Positions 20,027-33,345 of a DNA stretch of 64,000 nt are shown piece after piece. The first letter of the stretch is position 1; each line of letters starts with the position of its first letter. The stretch is from Paratinospora sagittata. Taxonomy: Eukaryota > Streptophyta > Magnoliopsida > Ranunculales > Menispermaceae. The stretch is taken from assembly GCA_035771175.1 (NCBI GenBank), contig CM069603.1:15972286-16036285 (forward strand). Direction: 5' to 3'. A program made the translations under genes and the position numbers. Below the pieces are notes generated by a model, which saw only the letters and a list, made by a program, of their open reading frames with translations, did not search any database and was not told the origin of the DNA.

Positions 20027-22871
20027 TGTCACGACCCACTATACGTGACGTCATGACCGGCACGGGAACCTCCGAGTATACCCTCCGTCGGTACACCCGA
20101 CGTCCCGCCAGCCTAAAATACATATACGAATCCCCAAAAAGAAATAAAAGTACATCATTAACAACCAACTATCATGATCATAATGAAATAAAATATTACT
20201 TCTCCAAAGTTTTACAAACATAAAATTCCAAAGTCTTCAAAATGATACAAAACCCAACACATCCCAACTATGTGTTAAATATACTATTACTAGGTGTTAT
20301 CATGTACATAATTATCAAAATACAAAACTAAATGTACAACACCTACATGAAACAAAAACAAGGGACGCTCCGCAGTCAAGCCTTCCCTTTTCCTTTTCTA
20401 TCAGATCCTGAAAGAAGATGGTGAGGTGTGAGCTACAACCAGCTCAGTGAATGTTATTTACAAGTGGCATATACGTGCATTTATAAAACATGGTAAGATC
20501 ATAAAACAGTTGAAATATCATGATGACGAAATATATTACATACATGCTAACATAATGCATCAAGTCATACATAAGACGATGCATAACATTTTGTAGTCAT
20601 GCTCATGCAATCCTAACACCTCCTGAGTATGGGGGTTTCAAGGCCTGGTGCGCGACACACAGCGCCCGAACACACACACAATACTCGTATTCTAATAGGG
20701 TTTATGGGGTCGTGCAGCACGTAGGATTATTTAAACAAACCTACCCATACACAAGGCATAAAACCCTCTGCCAGGTACACAACTGGGATCGCCGCTAGAC
20801 TTACGAGAATTCCCAAAAAGAGGAAATTCCAACTAGGGGCCTCAACCCAAATTGTCATCCCAATGAATTATGCTCAAATGAATTTCATGGAATATTAAAA
20901 CATGCATACCATCATACATAAGTATTTAAAACATTTCTATACTACAATGCCACATATAAATAATCCAAAAGTAAAAGAACACTCACACTTGATTGGCTAA
21001 GTCTAGCCAATCCAATTGCCAAAACTCTCCAATTGACTAAAGGGGTTCAAGATCAATCACAAGACCTGAAAATAACATGGTTCACACAACTGAAAATCAG
21101 TCATAAAGTGTGTCAAAACCCCATGTTCAAACCCAATCTAAAATCAATTAGATTCTAAATTGATTACCCCATTGAGCCAATTTCCATATTGCCCAACTTG
21201 ATCATTTAGACTCAATTAAACTAAGATTGACCTAAATTGAATGTAATAGGGTGATCCCATGATCCAACCACTAATATACATGAAATTTAATTATAATTAG
21301 GGTCAATTAGACTATACATCAAGTCAATTTCATCAATTGACTAAGTCTTGATCAAAATCCCCAATTAGGCCAATATAAAACATAAGGTCAAAATGAACTA
21401 AGTCATATCAATTTAACATAGGTACTAACATTTTAAACCCATGATTCTACTTAATTTGGGTCCAATTAAACAATCCCCAAGTCAATTTCACAAATTGACT
21501 TGCTTTGGGTGAAAACTCCCAATTTGGGCAAAATCCCCAAATTACATGCAAAATTACCAAATACTTAGCCTAGATCAAAATTAGTCAATCTTAGGGTATT
21601 CATTATGTGAACCCACTGAATTCAATCATCAAACAACTCTAATCATGTCCAATTAGACCTACATTGCATAATTTTCCAGATTTTATATCAAGAGCATCAA
21701 AAGCCCCAAATCTGGAAATTTTCATACATATGCCCTATTGCCAATTTTACACTAGGGCACCATGTTCAACCATGAATTTTACTGATCTTGCAACATGGAA
21801 TCATCCACAATGGCCACTAGATCAACATAGTTGACATGCAAACATTTTGAAAAAAGTCTAAGGCCATAAACTAAGTTTAGGTCATTTGAACTAAACCTTC
21901 CAATTTCTTGCTAGAAATTAGGGCTTTCACCATTAGTGTACTCCTTACACTCTCTAATCACACATATGTGATATGCAAGACTCAACTCCAACTTTGGTCT
22001 TCCACCCATCCAAGGTTCATCACAATGCATGCATCAAAATGAAACCCTCATGCTCAAAATAAAGCTATCATGCAACTAATAGAGAGATTCAAGGAAGAAA
22101 TGGAGGAAAAATACAAACCTTAAGGTGTTCTTGAGCAAGAAACCACCAAACCCTAACTTTCCTCTCCTTTTCTCCTCTCCAGCACCTTTCTCTCTTTTCT
22201 GGCTGAGAAATGAGCAAATGAACCAAAAATCACGTTTTGGTTGCTTAAATAGATAAGCTTAGGCCCACAACTAAAAGTTGTCAAAATTATCACAAACCCA
22301 GATTTCCTGTTACAATACTGGTATTTAGACAGTCCATTTCTTGAACCATACGCACGATTTTAACATCTTAACCGTTCAGACGTTGAATGAGTAAGTTATC
22401 AACATTCTGGTAAACTTTAGGCTCAATCCAACGGTGGGATTGTGAGATCTATCTGTTTGATCAAAACTGCGCAAGAAAATCCCAGAATCCGTGAATCAGT
22501 GTTTTGGGTCTTATAACTCAAATTAGGTAACTCCAATTAAGATCTTCACCGTTCATAATGAAGATATATCATATAAGAATGAGCTGACAAAATTTCAGCC
22601 CAATCAGACAACGGATCTAGGAGATCAAACTATTGATGTAAGTTGTGACAGAAATAGAAAGCTCCACTGGATCCAAAACACCGTTTTTGAAATGTTTTGA
22701 CGTCGAACGGGTCTCCGAAATTTCATGCGTACCCTTTATGACCTAAAATCATGCAAAGACACTCGAACTTACGTACTTCGAGCATCAAAATACATATACA
22801 CATACGTATACGAATACGTATAGGGTACACTATGGGTCAAAATGACGTCACCTAAAGGCAAGGGTGCTACA
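20027..22871 (-). repeat. Tekay 3' LTR
   Basis: On the plus strand it runs from TGTCACGACCCACTATACG to GGGTGCTACA; on the coding strand from TGTAGCACCC to GGGTCGTGACA. TG...CA ends are present. It contains no credible gene. Confidence 0.95.
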
Positions 22872-22890
22872 ACTCTCCCCAACTTAGGAA
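22872..22890 (-). other. Polypurine tract of the Tekay element
   Basis: On the coding strand the bases before the 3' LTR read AAGTTGGGGAGAGTT, purine-rich as needed for plus-strand priming, starting about 40 bp after the gag-pol stop. Confidence 0.7.
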
Positions 22891-22928
22891 TATTTTTGTC
22901 CTCAAAAATAAAAGCAAGAGAACTAACC

Positions 22929-25900
22929 TCAGTCAGTAAAGAGGTCGGGGAATTTCTCCCTCATCTGGTCCTCGCGCTCCCAGGTTTGCTCTTCATTATC
23001 GTGGAATTGCCATCTGACGCGCACAAGTGGGATTTCCTTATTTCTCAATTTCTGAACCCTACGAGCCATAATCTGAATAGGCAACTCCTCATAAGTCGTA
23101 TCCTCCCCAACTTGCAGATGACTCACATCAAGCACATGAGCTGGATCGGGATAAGACTCCTTCAATGGATCTTCATTAAACTTCCTCAGCATCGATACGT
23201 GGAATACATCATGAACACCCTCGAGCTGAGAAGGTAGAGCCAACCTGTACGCTACTGGTCCAATCCTCTCAACAATCCGGAATGGCCCAATAAACCTAGG
23301 GGATAGTTTCCCACTGACACCGAACCTCATCTGACCTTTGAGTGGCGAGACCTTAAGCAAAACTAGATCTCCCACAGCAAACTCTAACGGCCGATGCCGG
23401 TTATCATAATAACTTTTTTGCCTGTCTTGAGCTGACTTCAGCCTCTGCCGAATCAGCTTGACTTTCTCAGTTTGCTCAACAACTGCATCAGGGCCCCATA
23501 GCTGCGTATCACCCACCTCGTACCAACAAGCTGGAGATCTACAGGGTCTTCCATACAAAGCCTCATACGGTGCCATACCGATGCTAGCCTGATAACTGTT
23601 GTTGTAAGCAAATTCACACAAGGGCAAATGCTCACCCCAACCACCACCAAACTCTAAAATGCAAGACCTGAGCATATCCTCCAGCATCTGAATCACTCTC
23701 TCGGACTGACCGTCCGTCTGAGGATGAAATGCTGTACTGAGTCGGAGGCGGGTCCCAAATCGAGTCTGCAAGGCCTGCCAAAAGCTCGATGTAAATCGTG
23801 GATCTCGATCCGACACGATAGACAAGGGCACTCCATGCAATCTCACGATCTCTCTCACGTATAATCTGCTCAGTCTATCCACAGAGTCCCTGGCGCTCAT
23901 AGGAAGGAAGTGCGCACTCTTGGTCAATCTATCGACCACAACCCAAATGGCATCAAATCTGCCCTGAGACCTCGGCAATCCCATGATGAAATCCATTGTG
24001 ATGTGTTCCCATTTCCACTCGGGTATGGGCAATGGTTGCATCTGACCTCCAGGCTTCCGGTGTTCAGCCTTAACCTGCTGACACACCTCACATCTCTGCA
24101 CATACTCAGCAATACTCTTCTTCATCCCGTGCCACCATACAGATCTCTTCATGTCATGGTACATCTTGGTAGCCCCTGGATGAACAGTATACTGAGATCT
24201 GTGAGCCTCTCGAAGTATCTCAGCACGCAACTCAGCATCATATGGGATCCATAGCCTCCCTCTATACCGCAAGACATCATCTGGACCAATCTGCCAATCG
24301 ACCTGGTCAACACTGTCTGCGTATCCACGGTACATGTCATAATCTGGACAATGTTCCTGTAAATATCTAACCCTCGGAATATGGGCATCCGCAAGCTGCA
24401 CGTGCATCTGAGCACATATCTCAGTAAGTGGTGCGTTTGAGAGTATACTCATCATAGTCACTCTCTCAAGTAAATGCCACTGCTGGGCCATCTGAAAAGC
24501 AACCACCTGAGTCCCTGCTCGCCTACGGCTCAAAGCATCAGCCACAACATTGGCTTTGCCAGGATGATACTGCAAAGAGAAATCATAATCCTTTAGTAAC
24601 TCGAACCATCTCCTCTGCCGCATATTCAGTTCCTTCTGATCAAAGAGGTACTTCAAACTCTTGTGATCGGAAAACAAAGTGAACCTCTCACCATAAAGGT
24701 AATGCCTCCATAGCTTCAGTGCAAATACAATAGCGGCCAGCTCCAAATCATGCACAGGGTAGTTCTGCTCATGCACTTTAAGCTGTCTAGATGCATATGC
24801 AACCACTCGACCCTCCTGCATCAGTACACATCCCAGACCTAAGAGTGATGCATCAGTATAAATTACCAACTCTTTCCCAGGCTCTGGAAGAATCAACACT
24901 GGAGCTGTAGTCAACTTCTTTTTCAACTCACTGAAAGCTCTCTCACAGGCATCCAACCACGTGAAGGCCACGTTCTTCTGAGTCAGCTTAGTCATCGGCG
25001 CGGATATCTTGGAAAAGTCCTTCACGAACTTCCTGTAATAGCCAGCCAAACCCAGAAAGCTACGAATCTCGGTCACTGTGGTAGGTCTTGGCCAATCAAT
25101 GATTGCCTCAACCTTAGCAGAATCAACAGAAATACCCTCTGCACTAACCACATGACCCAAGAATTTCACCTCAGTCATCCAGAAATCACACTTGCTCAGC
25201 TTGGCATACAGCCTATGCTCCAACAATGTCTGCAAAGTAACTCTGAGATGACGTTCATGATCCTCTCTTGTCTTAGAATAGACTAGGATATCATCGATGA
25301 AGACTATAATGAACTGGTCAAGGTACGGCCTGAACACTCTCTGCATCAGATCCATGAACATTGCTGGTGCATTAGTCAACCCGAAAGGCATCACCAAAAA
25401 CTCGTAATGTCCATACCTCGTCCGAAAGGCAGTTTTCGACACATCTTCATCTCTTATCCTCAACTGATGGTACCCAGACCTCAAGTCAATCTTCGAAAAG
25501 AACTTGGCTCCAATTAATTGATCAAACAAGTCATCAATACGAGGAAGTGGATATTTGTTCTTGACAGTCACCTTATTCAGCTGACGGTAGTCTATACACA
25601 AACGAAGACTCCCGTCCTTTTTCTTGACGAACAACACAGGTGCTCCCCAAGGTGACATGCTAGGGGAAATAAATCCCTTGTCCATCAGCTCATCAAGTTG
25701 GGCTCTGAGTTCATTCAGCTCTTTCGGTGCCATACGATACGATGGAATGGAAATGGGTTTAGTGCCGGGCATCAGCTCAATTATAAAGTCCACCTCTCGC
25801 CTAGGCGGCAAGCCAGGTAACTCATCAGGAAAAACCTCTGGGTACTCGCAGACTACAGGAATGTCTGCTAGCTGAATACTCTGATCCACATCATCCACTG

Positions 25901-27575
25901 GCGTCAAACCCGCCATCGTGGCAACCTCATCATCAGTGGCTAATCTACCCTGGGTAGGTGGTCTCGATGCAGTCCTGCCTCGAAAGACGAAGACTGGCTC
26001 TCCAGGTATTTGAAAGATAACCCTCTTGCCGAAGCAATCAATGTGAGCGTGATATGCCGCTAGCCAATCCATACCCAAAATGGCATCAAACTCTAGGAAC
26101 TCTAAGACTCTAAGGTCAACAGACATCTCATGGTCCTCGAATCTCACAATGCATCCCACACATACCATATTAGGGTAAATTATCTCACCGGCTGCCGTAC
26201 TCAAAATCAACGGCTTACTAGTCCTAACAGTAGACAATCTCAATCTATCTACTACACCACCAGAAATAAATGACAGAGTAGAACCAGCATCAATCAAAAC
26301 ATACATCAAAGAATTGCAAATGCTGATTGTACCTTCTATTAGTTGCTTGCTAGCCTCGGGATCTGCCTGCGTAACAGCTCTGGCCTGCTCTCTGGTAGGT
26401 GCAGCTGTAGATCTAAATTGACCAAAAGGCATCCTCTGTGGACATTGGTTCCTCTTATGCCCTGGAGCCCCGCAACCATAACACACAATCGGCCACGGTG
26501 TTCTAGGTGCAGAAGATACAGACTGCGACCCGGTTCCGGCTGTCTGCTGTCCACCAGATCTGACAAAGCTCTGTTGCTGCTGTTGGGATCGATTAGAAAT
26601 CTGAACACTGTGGCCCGCAGCTGGTGGTACCACTGATACTGGAGCGGAGGCTACAGATGCCTCATATCCACTGCCGCTGAATCTTGGCCTCTTATTACGT
26701 CGGCCTCTCCTGCCACTGAAATACTGTGCCTCTGACCCTGCCTGTTGAGTCTGAACTGTAGGAGCTACGGGTGCCTGGACTGCTGCAGGTAACATCATCC
26801 GAGAATTTGCCTCTGCGGCCTCAAAATCTGCGGCCTGCCCCATAGCCTGCGCATAGGTCTGCACGCCAGCCAGTGCCAAACCCTCACAGATACGGCTTCT
26901 GAAACCATCCCGTATCCTCTGCATCCTCAGCTCATCGGTAGAAACCATCTCTGGAGCGAAGAGTGCCAACCTGTTGAACTCTTGGTCGTACTCTCTCACG
27001 GACATGTTGCCTTGGGTCAGATGTAGAAACTGGTTCCGACGTTGATCCCTCTCGGCCCGTGGATAGAACTCTACAAAGAACAACTCCTTGAATCTAGTCC
27101 AAGTCCGGACCTCGCCCTCGAGACGCTCCACCCGTTCCCACCATTTGTTAGCCTTGCCAATCAGCTTAAACCTGGCAAGCTTGACCTTATCATGCTCAAG
27201 CGCCCTCATATCACTGAATATGGTCTCCATCCGAGTCAACCATCCCTCAGCAAGCTCTAAATCAAGACCTCCCGGAAACTCAGCAGGATCTCGAAACTTG
27301 AAAGCTTTCATAACCCTCTCATAGCGGTCCTTCTCTGCCCGCTCAGCCTCAGTCTCCCCAGCTACGACATGCTGGACCCTAGCTGGTCCTGCCTGCTCTA
27401 CCTGATCCCCTACTACTGCTGCCACACTACTGTGCTCTACAGCGGCTGCAACATCATCCTGCAGTGGTGGCCTAACACCCTGTGTATGGCCTAGCAACTC
27501 GAGAATCTGGGCGTGCTGCTGCTGAGTGGCCTCTAAGACTGCCTCTATACGCCTAAGGCGTTCCTCTGGGTCCAT
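22929..27575 (-). CDS. gag-pol: Tekay gag-pol polyprotein with C-terminal chromodomain
   Basis: The 1548-aa frame is unbroken from the ATG at 27575 (MDPEERLRR). Upstream codons stay open to 27707, but that stretch is hydrophobic and unlike Gag, so I chose the later ATG. Domains in order: coiled-coil start; retrotransposon gag domain (~70-290, motifs [13 protein letters not shown] and [15 protein letters not shown]); CCHC zinc knuckle at ~365-378 ([14 protein letters not shown]); aspartic protease with DAGS at 429-432 rather than the commoner DSG/DTG; RT with the FIDD catalytic pair at 761-762; RNase H (YTDAS, SDHKSL); integrase with an HHCC finger, D, D and E residues (DFIMGLP, SDRDPRF, DGQSERV) and a GPF-type module (RFIGPFRI); and a final ~55 residues resembling a chromodomain ([18 protein letters not shown]). 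The chromodomain is known to guide chromoviruses to heterochromatin. All catalytic residues I looked for are present, so the product could be functional. Confidence 0.95.
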   Translation of the reverse strand: MDPEERLRRIEAVLEATQQQHAQILELLGHTQGVRPPLQDDVAAAVEHSSVAAVVGDQVEQAGPARVQHVVAGETEAERAEKDRYERVMKAFKFRDPAEFPGGLDLELAEGWLTRMETIFSDMRALEHDKVKLARFKLIGKANKWWERVERLEGEVRTWTRFKELFFVEFYPRAERDQRRNQFLHLTQGNMSVREYDQEFNRLALFAPEMVSTDELRMQRIRDGFRSRICEGLALAGVQTYAQAMGQAADFEAAEANSRMMLPAAVQAPVAPTVQTQQAGSEAQYFSGRRGRRNKRPRFSGSGYEASVASAPVSVVPPAAGHSVQISNRSQQQQQSFVRSGGQQTAGTGSQSVSSAPRTPWPIVCYGCGAPGHKRNQCPQRMPFGQFRSTAAPTREQARAVTQADPEASKQLIEGTISICNSLMYVLIDAGSTLSFISGGVVDRLRLSTVRTSKPLILSTAAGEIIYPNMVCVGCIVRFEDHEMSVDLRVLEFLEFDAILGMDWLAAYHAHIDCFGKRVIFQIPGEPVFVFRGRTASRPPTQGRLATDDEVATMAGLTPVDDVDQSIQLADIPVVCEYPEVFPDELPGLPPRREVDFIIELMPGTKPISIPSYRMAPKELNELRAQLDELMDKGFISPSMSPWGAPVLFVKKKDGSLRLCIDYRQLNKVTVKNKYPLPRIDDLFDQLIGAKFFSKIDLRSGYHQLRIRDEDVSKTAFRTRYGHYEFLVMPFGLTNAPAMFMDLMQRVFRPYLDQFIIVFIDDILVYSKTREDHERHLRVTLQTLLEHRLYAKLSKCDFWMTEVKFLGHVVSAEGISVDSAKVEAIIDWPRPTTVTEIRSFLGLAGYYRKFVKDFSKISAPMTKLTQKNVAFTWLDACERAFSELKKKLTTAPVLILPEPGKELVIYTDASLLGLGCVLMQEGRVVAYASRQLKVHEQNYPVHDLELAAIVFALKLWRHYLYGERFTLFSDHKSLKYLFDQKELNMRQRRWFELLKDYDFSLQYHPGKANVVADALSRRRAGTQVVAFQMAQQWHLLERVTMMSILSNAPLTEICAQMHVQLADAHIPRVRYLQEHCPDYDMYRGYADSVDQVDWQIGPDDVLRYRGRLWIPYDAELRAEILREAHRSQYTVHPGATKMYHDMKRSVWWHGMKKSIAEYVQRCEVCQQVKAEHRKPGGQMQPLPIPEWKWEHITMDFIMGLPRSQGRFDAIWVVVDRLTKSAHFLPMSARDSVDRLSRLYVREIVRLHGVPLSIVSDRDPRFTSSFWQALQTRFGTRLRLSTAFHPQTDGQSERVIQMLEDMLRSCILEFGGGWGEHLPLCEFAYNNSYQASIGMAPYEALYGRPCRSPACWYEVGDTQLWGPDAVVEQTEKVKLIRQRLKSAQDRQKSYYDNRHRPLEFAVGDLVLLKVSPLKGQMRFGVSGKLSPRFIGPFRIVERIGPVAYRLALPSQLEGVHDVFHVSMLRKFNEDPLKESYPDPAHVLDVSHLQVGEDTTYEELPIQIMARRVQKLRNKEIPLVRVRWQFHDNEEQTWEREDQMREKFPDLFTD

Positions 27576-27758
27576 GGCTAATCCTATTTTTTTCTTCTCT
27601 TGTAAATATCTGAAATTCACAATAAGGAAGAGCTCAATCAGGATCACAATCCAGGAAAAGTTACCCCTAAGATAACTACCCATAATCATACTCATAAAGG
27701 CAATCATAATATCATATAAGTCTTTTATTCTTTTAAGGATTTTAAACCTAAAACATTC
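27576..27758 (-). other. Tekay leader between primer site and gag
   Basis: Short untranslated leader. The gag frame remains open through most of it, giving a possible 44-residue hydrophobic extension, probably by chance. Confidence 0.6.
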
Positions 27759-27770
27759 GCTCTGATACCA
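27759..27770 (-). other. Tekay primer-binding site
   Basis: TGGTATCAGAGC on the minus strand, four bases after the 5' LTR end, complementary to initiator-Met tRNA. Confidence 0.92.
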
Positions 27771-27774
27771 TAGT

Positions 27775-30619
27775 TGTCACGACCCACTATACGTGACGTC
27801 ATGACCGGCACGGGAACCTCCGAGTATACCCTCCGTCGGTACACCCGACGTCCCGCCAGCCTAAAATACATATACGAATCCCCAAAAAGAAATAAAAGTA
27901 CATCATTAACAACCAACTATCATGATCATAATGAAATAAAATATTACTTCTCCAAAGTTTTACAAACATAAAATTCCAAAGTCTTCAAAATGATACAAAA
28001 CCCAACACATCCCAACTATGTGTTAAATATACTATTACTAGGTGTTATCATGTACATAATTATCAAAATACAAAACTAAATGTACAACACCTACATGAAA
28101 CAAAAACAAGGGACGCTCCGCAGTCAAGCCTTCCCTTTTCCTTTTCTATCAGATCCTGAAAGAAGATGGTGAGGTGTGAGCTACAACCAGCTCAGTGAAT
28201 GTTATTTACAAGTGGCATATACGTGCATTTATAAAACATGGTAAGATCATAAAACAGTTGAAATATCATGATGACGAAATATATTACATACATGCTAACA
28301 TAATGCATCAAGTCATACATAAGACGATGCATAACATTTTGTAGTCATGCTCATGCAATCCTAACACCTCCTGAGTATGGGGGTTTCAAGGCCTGGTGCG
28401 CGACACACAGCGCCCGAACACACACACAATACTCGTATTCTAATAGGGTTTATGGGGTCGTGCAGCACGTAGGATTATTTAAACAAACCTACCCATACAC
28501 AAGGCATAAAACCCTCTGCCAGGTACACAACTGGGATCGCCGCTAGACTTACGAGAATTCCCAAAAAGAGGAAATTCCAACTAGGGGCCTCAACCCAAAT
28601 TGTCATCCCAATGAATTATGCTCAAATGAATTTCATGGAATATTAAAACATGCATACCATCATACATAAGTATTTAAAACATTTCTATACTACAATGCCA
28701 CATATAAATAATCCAAAAGTAAAAGAACACTCACACTTGATTGGCTAAGTCTAGCCAATCCAATTGCCAAAACTCTCCAATTGACTAAAGGGGTTCAAGA
28801 TCAATCACAAGACCTGAAAATAACATGGTTCACACAACTGAAAATCAGTCATAAAGTGTGTCAAAACCCCATGTTCAAACCCAATCTAAAATCAATTAGA
28901 TTCTAAATTGATTACCCCATTGAGCCAATTTCCATATTGCCCAACTTGATCATTTAGACTCAATTAAACTAAGATTGACCTAAATTGAATGTAATAGGGT
29001 GATCCCATGATCCAACCACTAATATACATGAAATTTAATTATAATTAGGGTCAATTAGACTATACATCAAGTCAATTTCATCAATTGACTAAGTCTTGAT
29101 CAAAATCCCCAATTAGGCCAATATAAAACATAAGGTCAAAATGAACTAAGTCATATCAATTTAACATAGGTACTAACATTTTAAACCCATGATTCTACTT
29201 AATTTGGGTCCAATTAAACAATCCCCAAGTCAATTTCACAAATTGACTTGCTTTGGGTGAAAACTCCCAATTTGGGCAAAATCCCCAAATTACATGCAAA
29301 ATTACCAAATACTTAGCCTAGATCAAAATTAGTCAATCTTAGGGTATTCATTATGTGAACCCACTGAATTCAATCATCAAACAACTCTAATCATGTCCAA
29401 TTAGACCTACATTGCATAATTTTCCAGATTTTATATCAAGAGCATCAAAAGCCCCAAATCTGGAAATTTTCATACATATGCCCTATTGCCAATTTTACAC
29501 TAGGGCACCATGTTCAACCATGAATTTTACTGATCTTGCAACATGGAATCATCCACAATGGCCACTAGATCAACATAGTTGACATGCAAACATTTTGAAA
29601 AAAGTCTAAGGCCATAAACTAAGTTTAGGTCATTTGAACTAAACCTTCCAATTTCTTGCTAGAAATTAGGGCTTTCACCATTAGTGTACTCCTTACACTC
29701 TCTAATCACACATATGTGATATGCAAGACTCAACTCCAACTTTGGTCTTCCACCCATCCAAGGTTCATCACAATGCATGCATCAAAATGAAACCCTCATG
29801 CTCAAAATAAAGCTATCATGCAACTAATAGAGAGATTCAAGGAAGAAATGGAGGAAAAATACAAACCTTAAGGTGTTCTTGAGCAAGAAACCACCAAACC
29901 CTAACTTTCCTCTCCTTTTCTCCTCTCCAGCACCTTTCTCTCTTTTCTGGCTGAGAAATGAGCAAATGAACCAAAAATCACGTTTTGGTTGCTTAAATAG
30001 ATAAGCTTAGGCCCACAACTAAAAGTTGTCAAAATTATTACAAACCCAGATTTCCTGTTACAATACTGGTATTTAGACAGTCCATTTCTTGAACCATACG
30101 CACGATTTTAACATCTTAACCGTTCAGACGTTGAATGAGTAAGTTATCAACATTCTGGTAAACTTTAGGCTCAATCCAACGGTGGGATTGTGAGATCTAT
30201 CTGTTTGATCAAAACTGCGCAAGAAAATCCCAGAATCCGTGAATCAGTGTTTTGGGTCTTATAACTCAAATTAGGTAACTCCAATTAAGATCTTCACCGT
30301 TCATAATGAAGATATATCATATAAGAATGAGCTGACAAAATTTCAGCCCAATCAGACAACGGATCTAGGAGATCAAACTATTGATGTAAGTTGTGACAGA
30401 AATAGAAAGCTCCACTGGATCCAAAACACCGTTTTTGAAATGTTTTGACGTCGAACGGGTCTCCGAAATTTCATGCGTACCCTTTATGACCTAAAATCAT
30501 GCAAAGACACTCGAACTTACGTACTTCGAGCATCAAAATACATATACACATACGTATACGAATACGTATAGGGTACACTATGGGTCAAAATGACGTCACC
30601 TAAAGGCACGGGTGCTACA
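27775..30619 (-). repeat. Tekay 5' LTR
   Basis: 2845 bp, the same length as the other LTR and almost identical to it. A TATA-like CTATTTAAGC on the coding strand (29991-30000) is the best promoter candidate. Small ORFs inside are duplicated in the other LTR. Confidence 0.95.
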
Positions 30620-30624
30620 CCCAC
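30620..30624. other. Target-site duplication CCCAC, right
   Basis: Direct copy of 20022-20026. Confidence 0.9.
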
Positions 30625-33221
30625 GAACTATCTGAAATGGTGTATATGATTCCCGCCTTGAGCCACTATAAAATTTCAGCTTTGACAACCTCTTTCATGG
30701 GTGGACTTAGCCTTCTTTGATGCTCAATTGAAGGGTTGTAAGAATCCTCCATCAAGATCTTGTGCATGCAAATGGAAGGACTTATTCCCTTGATGTCAGC
30801 TATGGACCACACCAGCACGGACTTGTACTCTCTCAAGATGCATAATAGCTTCTCTTCCTCCAGACTAGAAAAAGTTGATGATATGATGACTAGCATAGTA
30901 GACTTCTCACCCAAAAATGCATAGCAAAGATGCTCAGGTAATGGCTTCAACTCTTGTGAAGACTCTACTGACTCTGGTGGTGAAGAAGCTTCAATATCTT
31001 CCACTTCGATGATTGTACTCGTAGGATTGTTGACCTTAAGAGCTAAGGCATAATACTGGACTTCATCATGAAAGGTCTCAACTCTAGATATCGAACTCAC
31101 AAGACACTTCTCTGAAGGATCTCCCGGTGTAGCCTCATCATGTACCTTGATCACACATGCATCAACTACTTACGCTACATCAATCTGGTGACATGTATTC
31201 CCCTCATATGGGAATTTAAGATTCTTGTATATGTTAAACAAGACCTCTTCATCATTCACTCGCAAGGTAAGCTCGCCACGCTCCCCATCTATCAAAGCTC
31301 TCCTAGTAGCTAAGAATGGCGGCTCAAGGATAAGAGGAATATCACTATCTTTCTCCATGTCTAAAACTACAAAGTCCACCGAGAAGATGAACTTGTCCAC
31401 CTTCACTAGCACATCCTCATTTATACCCCGAGGGTATGTAAATGATCGGTCCGCTAGTTGCAATGACATTGTAGTTGGCCTTACCTCGCCAAGTCCCAAT
31501 TTCCTGAAAATTGACAAAGGCATCAAGTTAATACTTGCACCTAAATCACATAAAGCTTTAGTGAAATTTAAAGAACCAATGGTGCAAGGTATAGTGAAAC
31601 TCCCTGGATCTTTTAGCTTTTTAGGTAGCTTCTTTTGTAGTATGGCACTACATTCTTCAATAAGCTTCACCGTCTCATAGTCCTCTAGCTTCCTCTTCTT
31701 TGTCATCACATCCTTCATGAACTTCACATAGTTGGGCATTTGCTCCAAAGCATCGACAAAAGGGATGTTGATATAGATCTTCTTGAAAATCTCAAGAAAC
31801 TTGGCGAATTGCTCTTCAAGCTTCTTCTTTTGGAAATGTTGAGGAAAAGGAATAGGAGTCTTAAGAATAGGGGGATTATCAGGGATGGTAATGGAACCAG
31901 GCCTATAAGGCCTTGCTTGAGATTTTCCCCCCTTGCTTGATTCTTCCTCTTCTTTGCTTGACTTAGCTCCCTTGTTAGGTTCCTCATTCTCTTGACTAGA
32001 TGGAGGGGGGGATGTAATGTGTTGGCTTGTAGAATCAGCCCCCTTAACTTCTTTTCCACTTCTCAAAGTGATGGCCTTGCATTGTTCCTAGGGATTTATC
32101 TCGGTGTTGCTAGGCAAGGATCCATGTGGTTGTGCATTCACTGTTTGGGCTAGCTGTCCCACTTGTACTTCTAAGTTCTTAATTGAAGCACTTCTCTCCA
32201 TCATAAATGATCCCAACATATCGTCCAAGGATGGCTTCTTCTTTTGATCTTGATTATAGAAACCAAGTGGAGGTTGCAATGTATTCCTCTTGTTGGCATA
32301 GGAAAAGTTCTCATGATTTCTGATGCATGGGTGGTACTGATTTGGTACTCCTTGATTGCTTCTATAGTTTTACCCCCAATTGTTGATATATTGAACCTCT
32401 TCCTCACGTGCTTCATTCCCTGAAGAACTCGCATGTAAAACTGTCGCCTTTTCAATAGACGGTTGTGCATTCTTAGTAGTAAGCACAGCAAGTTGGTTGG
32501 CAATGCTTGATATTTATGTAGAGAGATATGTGAATGGATCTACTTCGTGTAGACCGGCCACCTTCTTTACTATGGATCGTGCACCTGGAACCTCATAAGT
32601 GTCGGTGGCCATATCCTCCAACATATTCAACGCCTCAATAGCCGTCTTGGTCAAAAGTGATCCACCGGCCGCCGCATCAACTAGTGTCTGAGTAAAAAAT
32701 GTCATCCCATTGTAGAAAAGTTGAATCTGTAGCTAATCTTGGAATCCATGTTGAGGACACTTCCTTAAGAGCTCCTTAAATCTTTCCCAAGCCTCATACA
32801 AAGATTCCATCTCTAGTTGTTTGAATTGCCCAATTTCAGCTCGTAATTAGGCGGTTTTGGCAGGTGGAAAGAACTTTTGTACCATTTCTTGCCAAGTTGC
32901 AATGCTCTCCGATTGCAAAGATTGCAACCATGCTCGTGCTTTGTCCCTTAGAGAAAAAGGGAACAATTTAAACCTTATGGTGTCCTTAGTAACACCATTC
33001 ATCTTCACCGTATCACACATCTCCAAAAAGGTGGTGATGTGGATAGTAGGATCTTCAGTAGGCAGCCCCCCATACTAATGTTGTTGCACCATCGAGATAG
33101 ACGCCGGTTTCAATTCAAACTTGTTCACATTGATAGGCAAACGAACAATACTCGAGTAATTGCCATTGATGACCGGTTTGAAGTAGTCTCTCAAGGTCAA
33201 CTGATGTTGATCGTCTACCAT
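30625..33221 (-). pseudogene. Athila-like gag-protease-RT start, interrupted by stops
   Basis: Minus-strand reading from the ATG at 33221: a gag start (MVDDQHQLTLRDYFKPV), gag core (FLEMCDTVKMNG, PFSLRDKARAWLQSL), a linker with the characteristic KAITLRSGKEV, then an aspartic-protease-like segment (CDLGASINLMPLSIFRKLGLG) and the approach to RT (PPMKEVVKAEIL, AGIIYTISDSS). Stops interrupt the frame near 33076, 32850, 32733, 32510, 32370, 32088, 31170 and 30666, but most are single-codon changes without frameshift. The longest surviving pieces are 31170-32066 and 30666-31154. The frame ends at the Tekay insertion and resumes at 20021. It is not functional. Confidence 0.8.
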
Positions 33222-33345
33222 TACTTCAATTTCTCTTTTCTTTTCTCTACCTCAATCTTCCAAGAGTTCGTTCAATCTCGGGATCCAACGGTAAAACTTC
33301 AAAACTTCTTGTTCTTTTCTCGCCTCAATCTTCCAAGAGTTTGTT
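33222..33345. other. Junction sequence with a short direct repeat
   Basis: CTCAATCTTCCAAGAGTT occurs twice ~80 bp apart between the Athila gag start and the tandem repeat. No 5' LTR or primer site remains, so the 5' end of the Athila element was deleted here. Confidence 0.5.

Larger units (their letters stand above)
20027..30619 (-). mobile_element. Complete Del/Tekay-type chromovirus (Ty3/gypsy)
   Basis: Length 10,593 bp. It has two 2845-bp LTRs, a primer site at 27759-27770, a polypurine tract beside the 3' LTR, one uninterrupted gag-pol frame and an exact 5-bp target duplication. The two LTRs have the same length and differ by only two substitutions that I noticed (22291/30039 and 22861/30609). 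That implies a recent insertion, of the order of tens of thousands of years at commonly used plant rates. It lies within the RT gene of an Athila-like element. Confidence 0.95.
18794..33345 (-). mobile_element. Decayed Athila-like Ty3/gypsy element, split by a Tekay insertion
   Basis: Parts lie at 18794-20021 (LTR and RT remnant) and 30620-33345 (gag to start of RT); 20022-20026 is the duplicated target. Both are on the minus strand and read as one continuous gag-protease-RT frame once the Tekay element is ignored. Most of RT and all of RNase H and integrase are deleted between the RT remnant and the LTR. The right-hand LTR is missing: coding sequence is followed almost at once by the tandem repeat at 33346. 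The element sits inside the tandem repeat, so it is younger than the repeat and older than Tekay. Confidence 0.75.

Noticed and set aside
22842..23237. Plus-strand ORFs across 22842-27324 as antisense genes
   Set aside because: They are shadow frames of the Tekay gag-pol gene on the minus strand.
27576..27707. N-terminal membrane segment on Tekay Gag
   Set aside because: The open frame upstream of MDPEE is short, its hydrophobicity is unlike Gag, and the first good start is at 27575.
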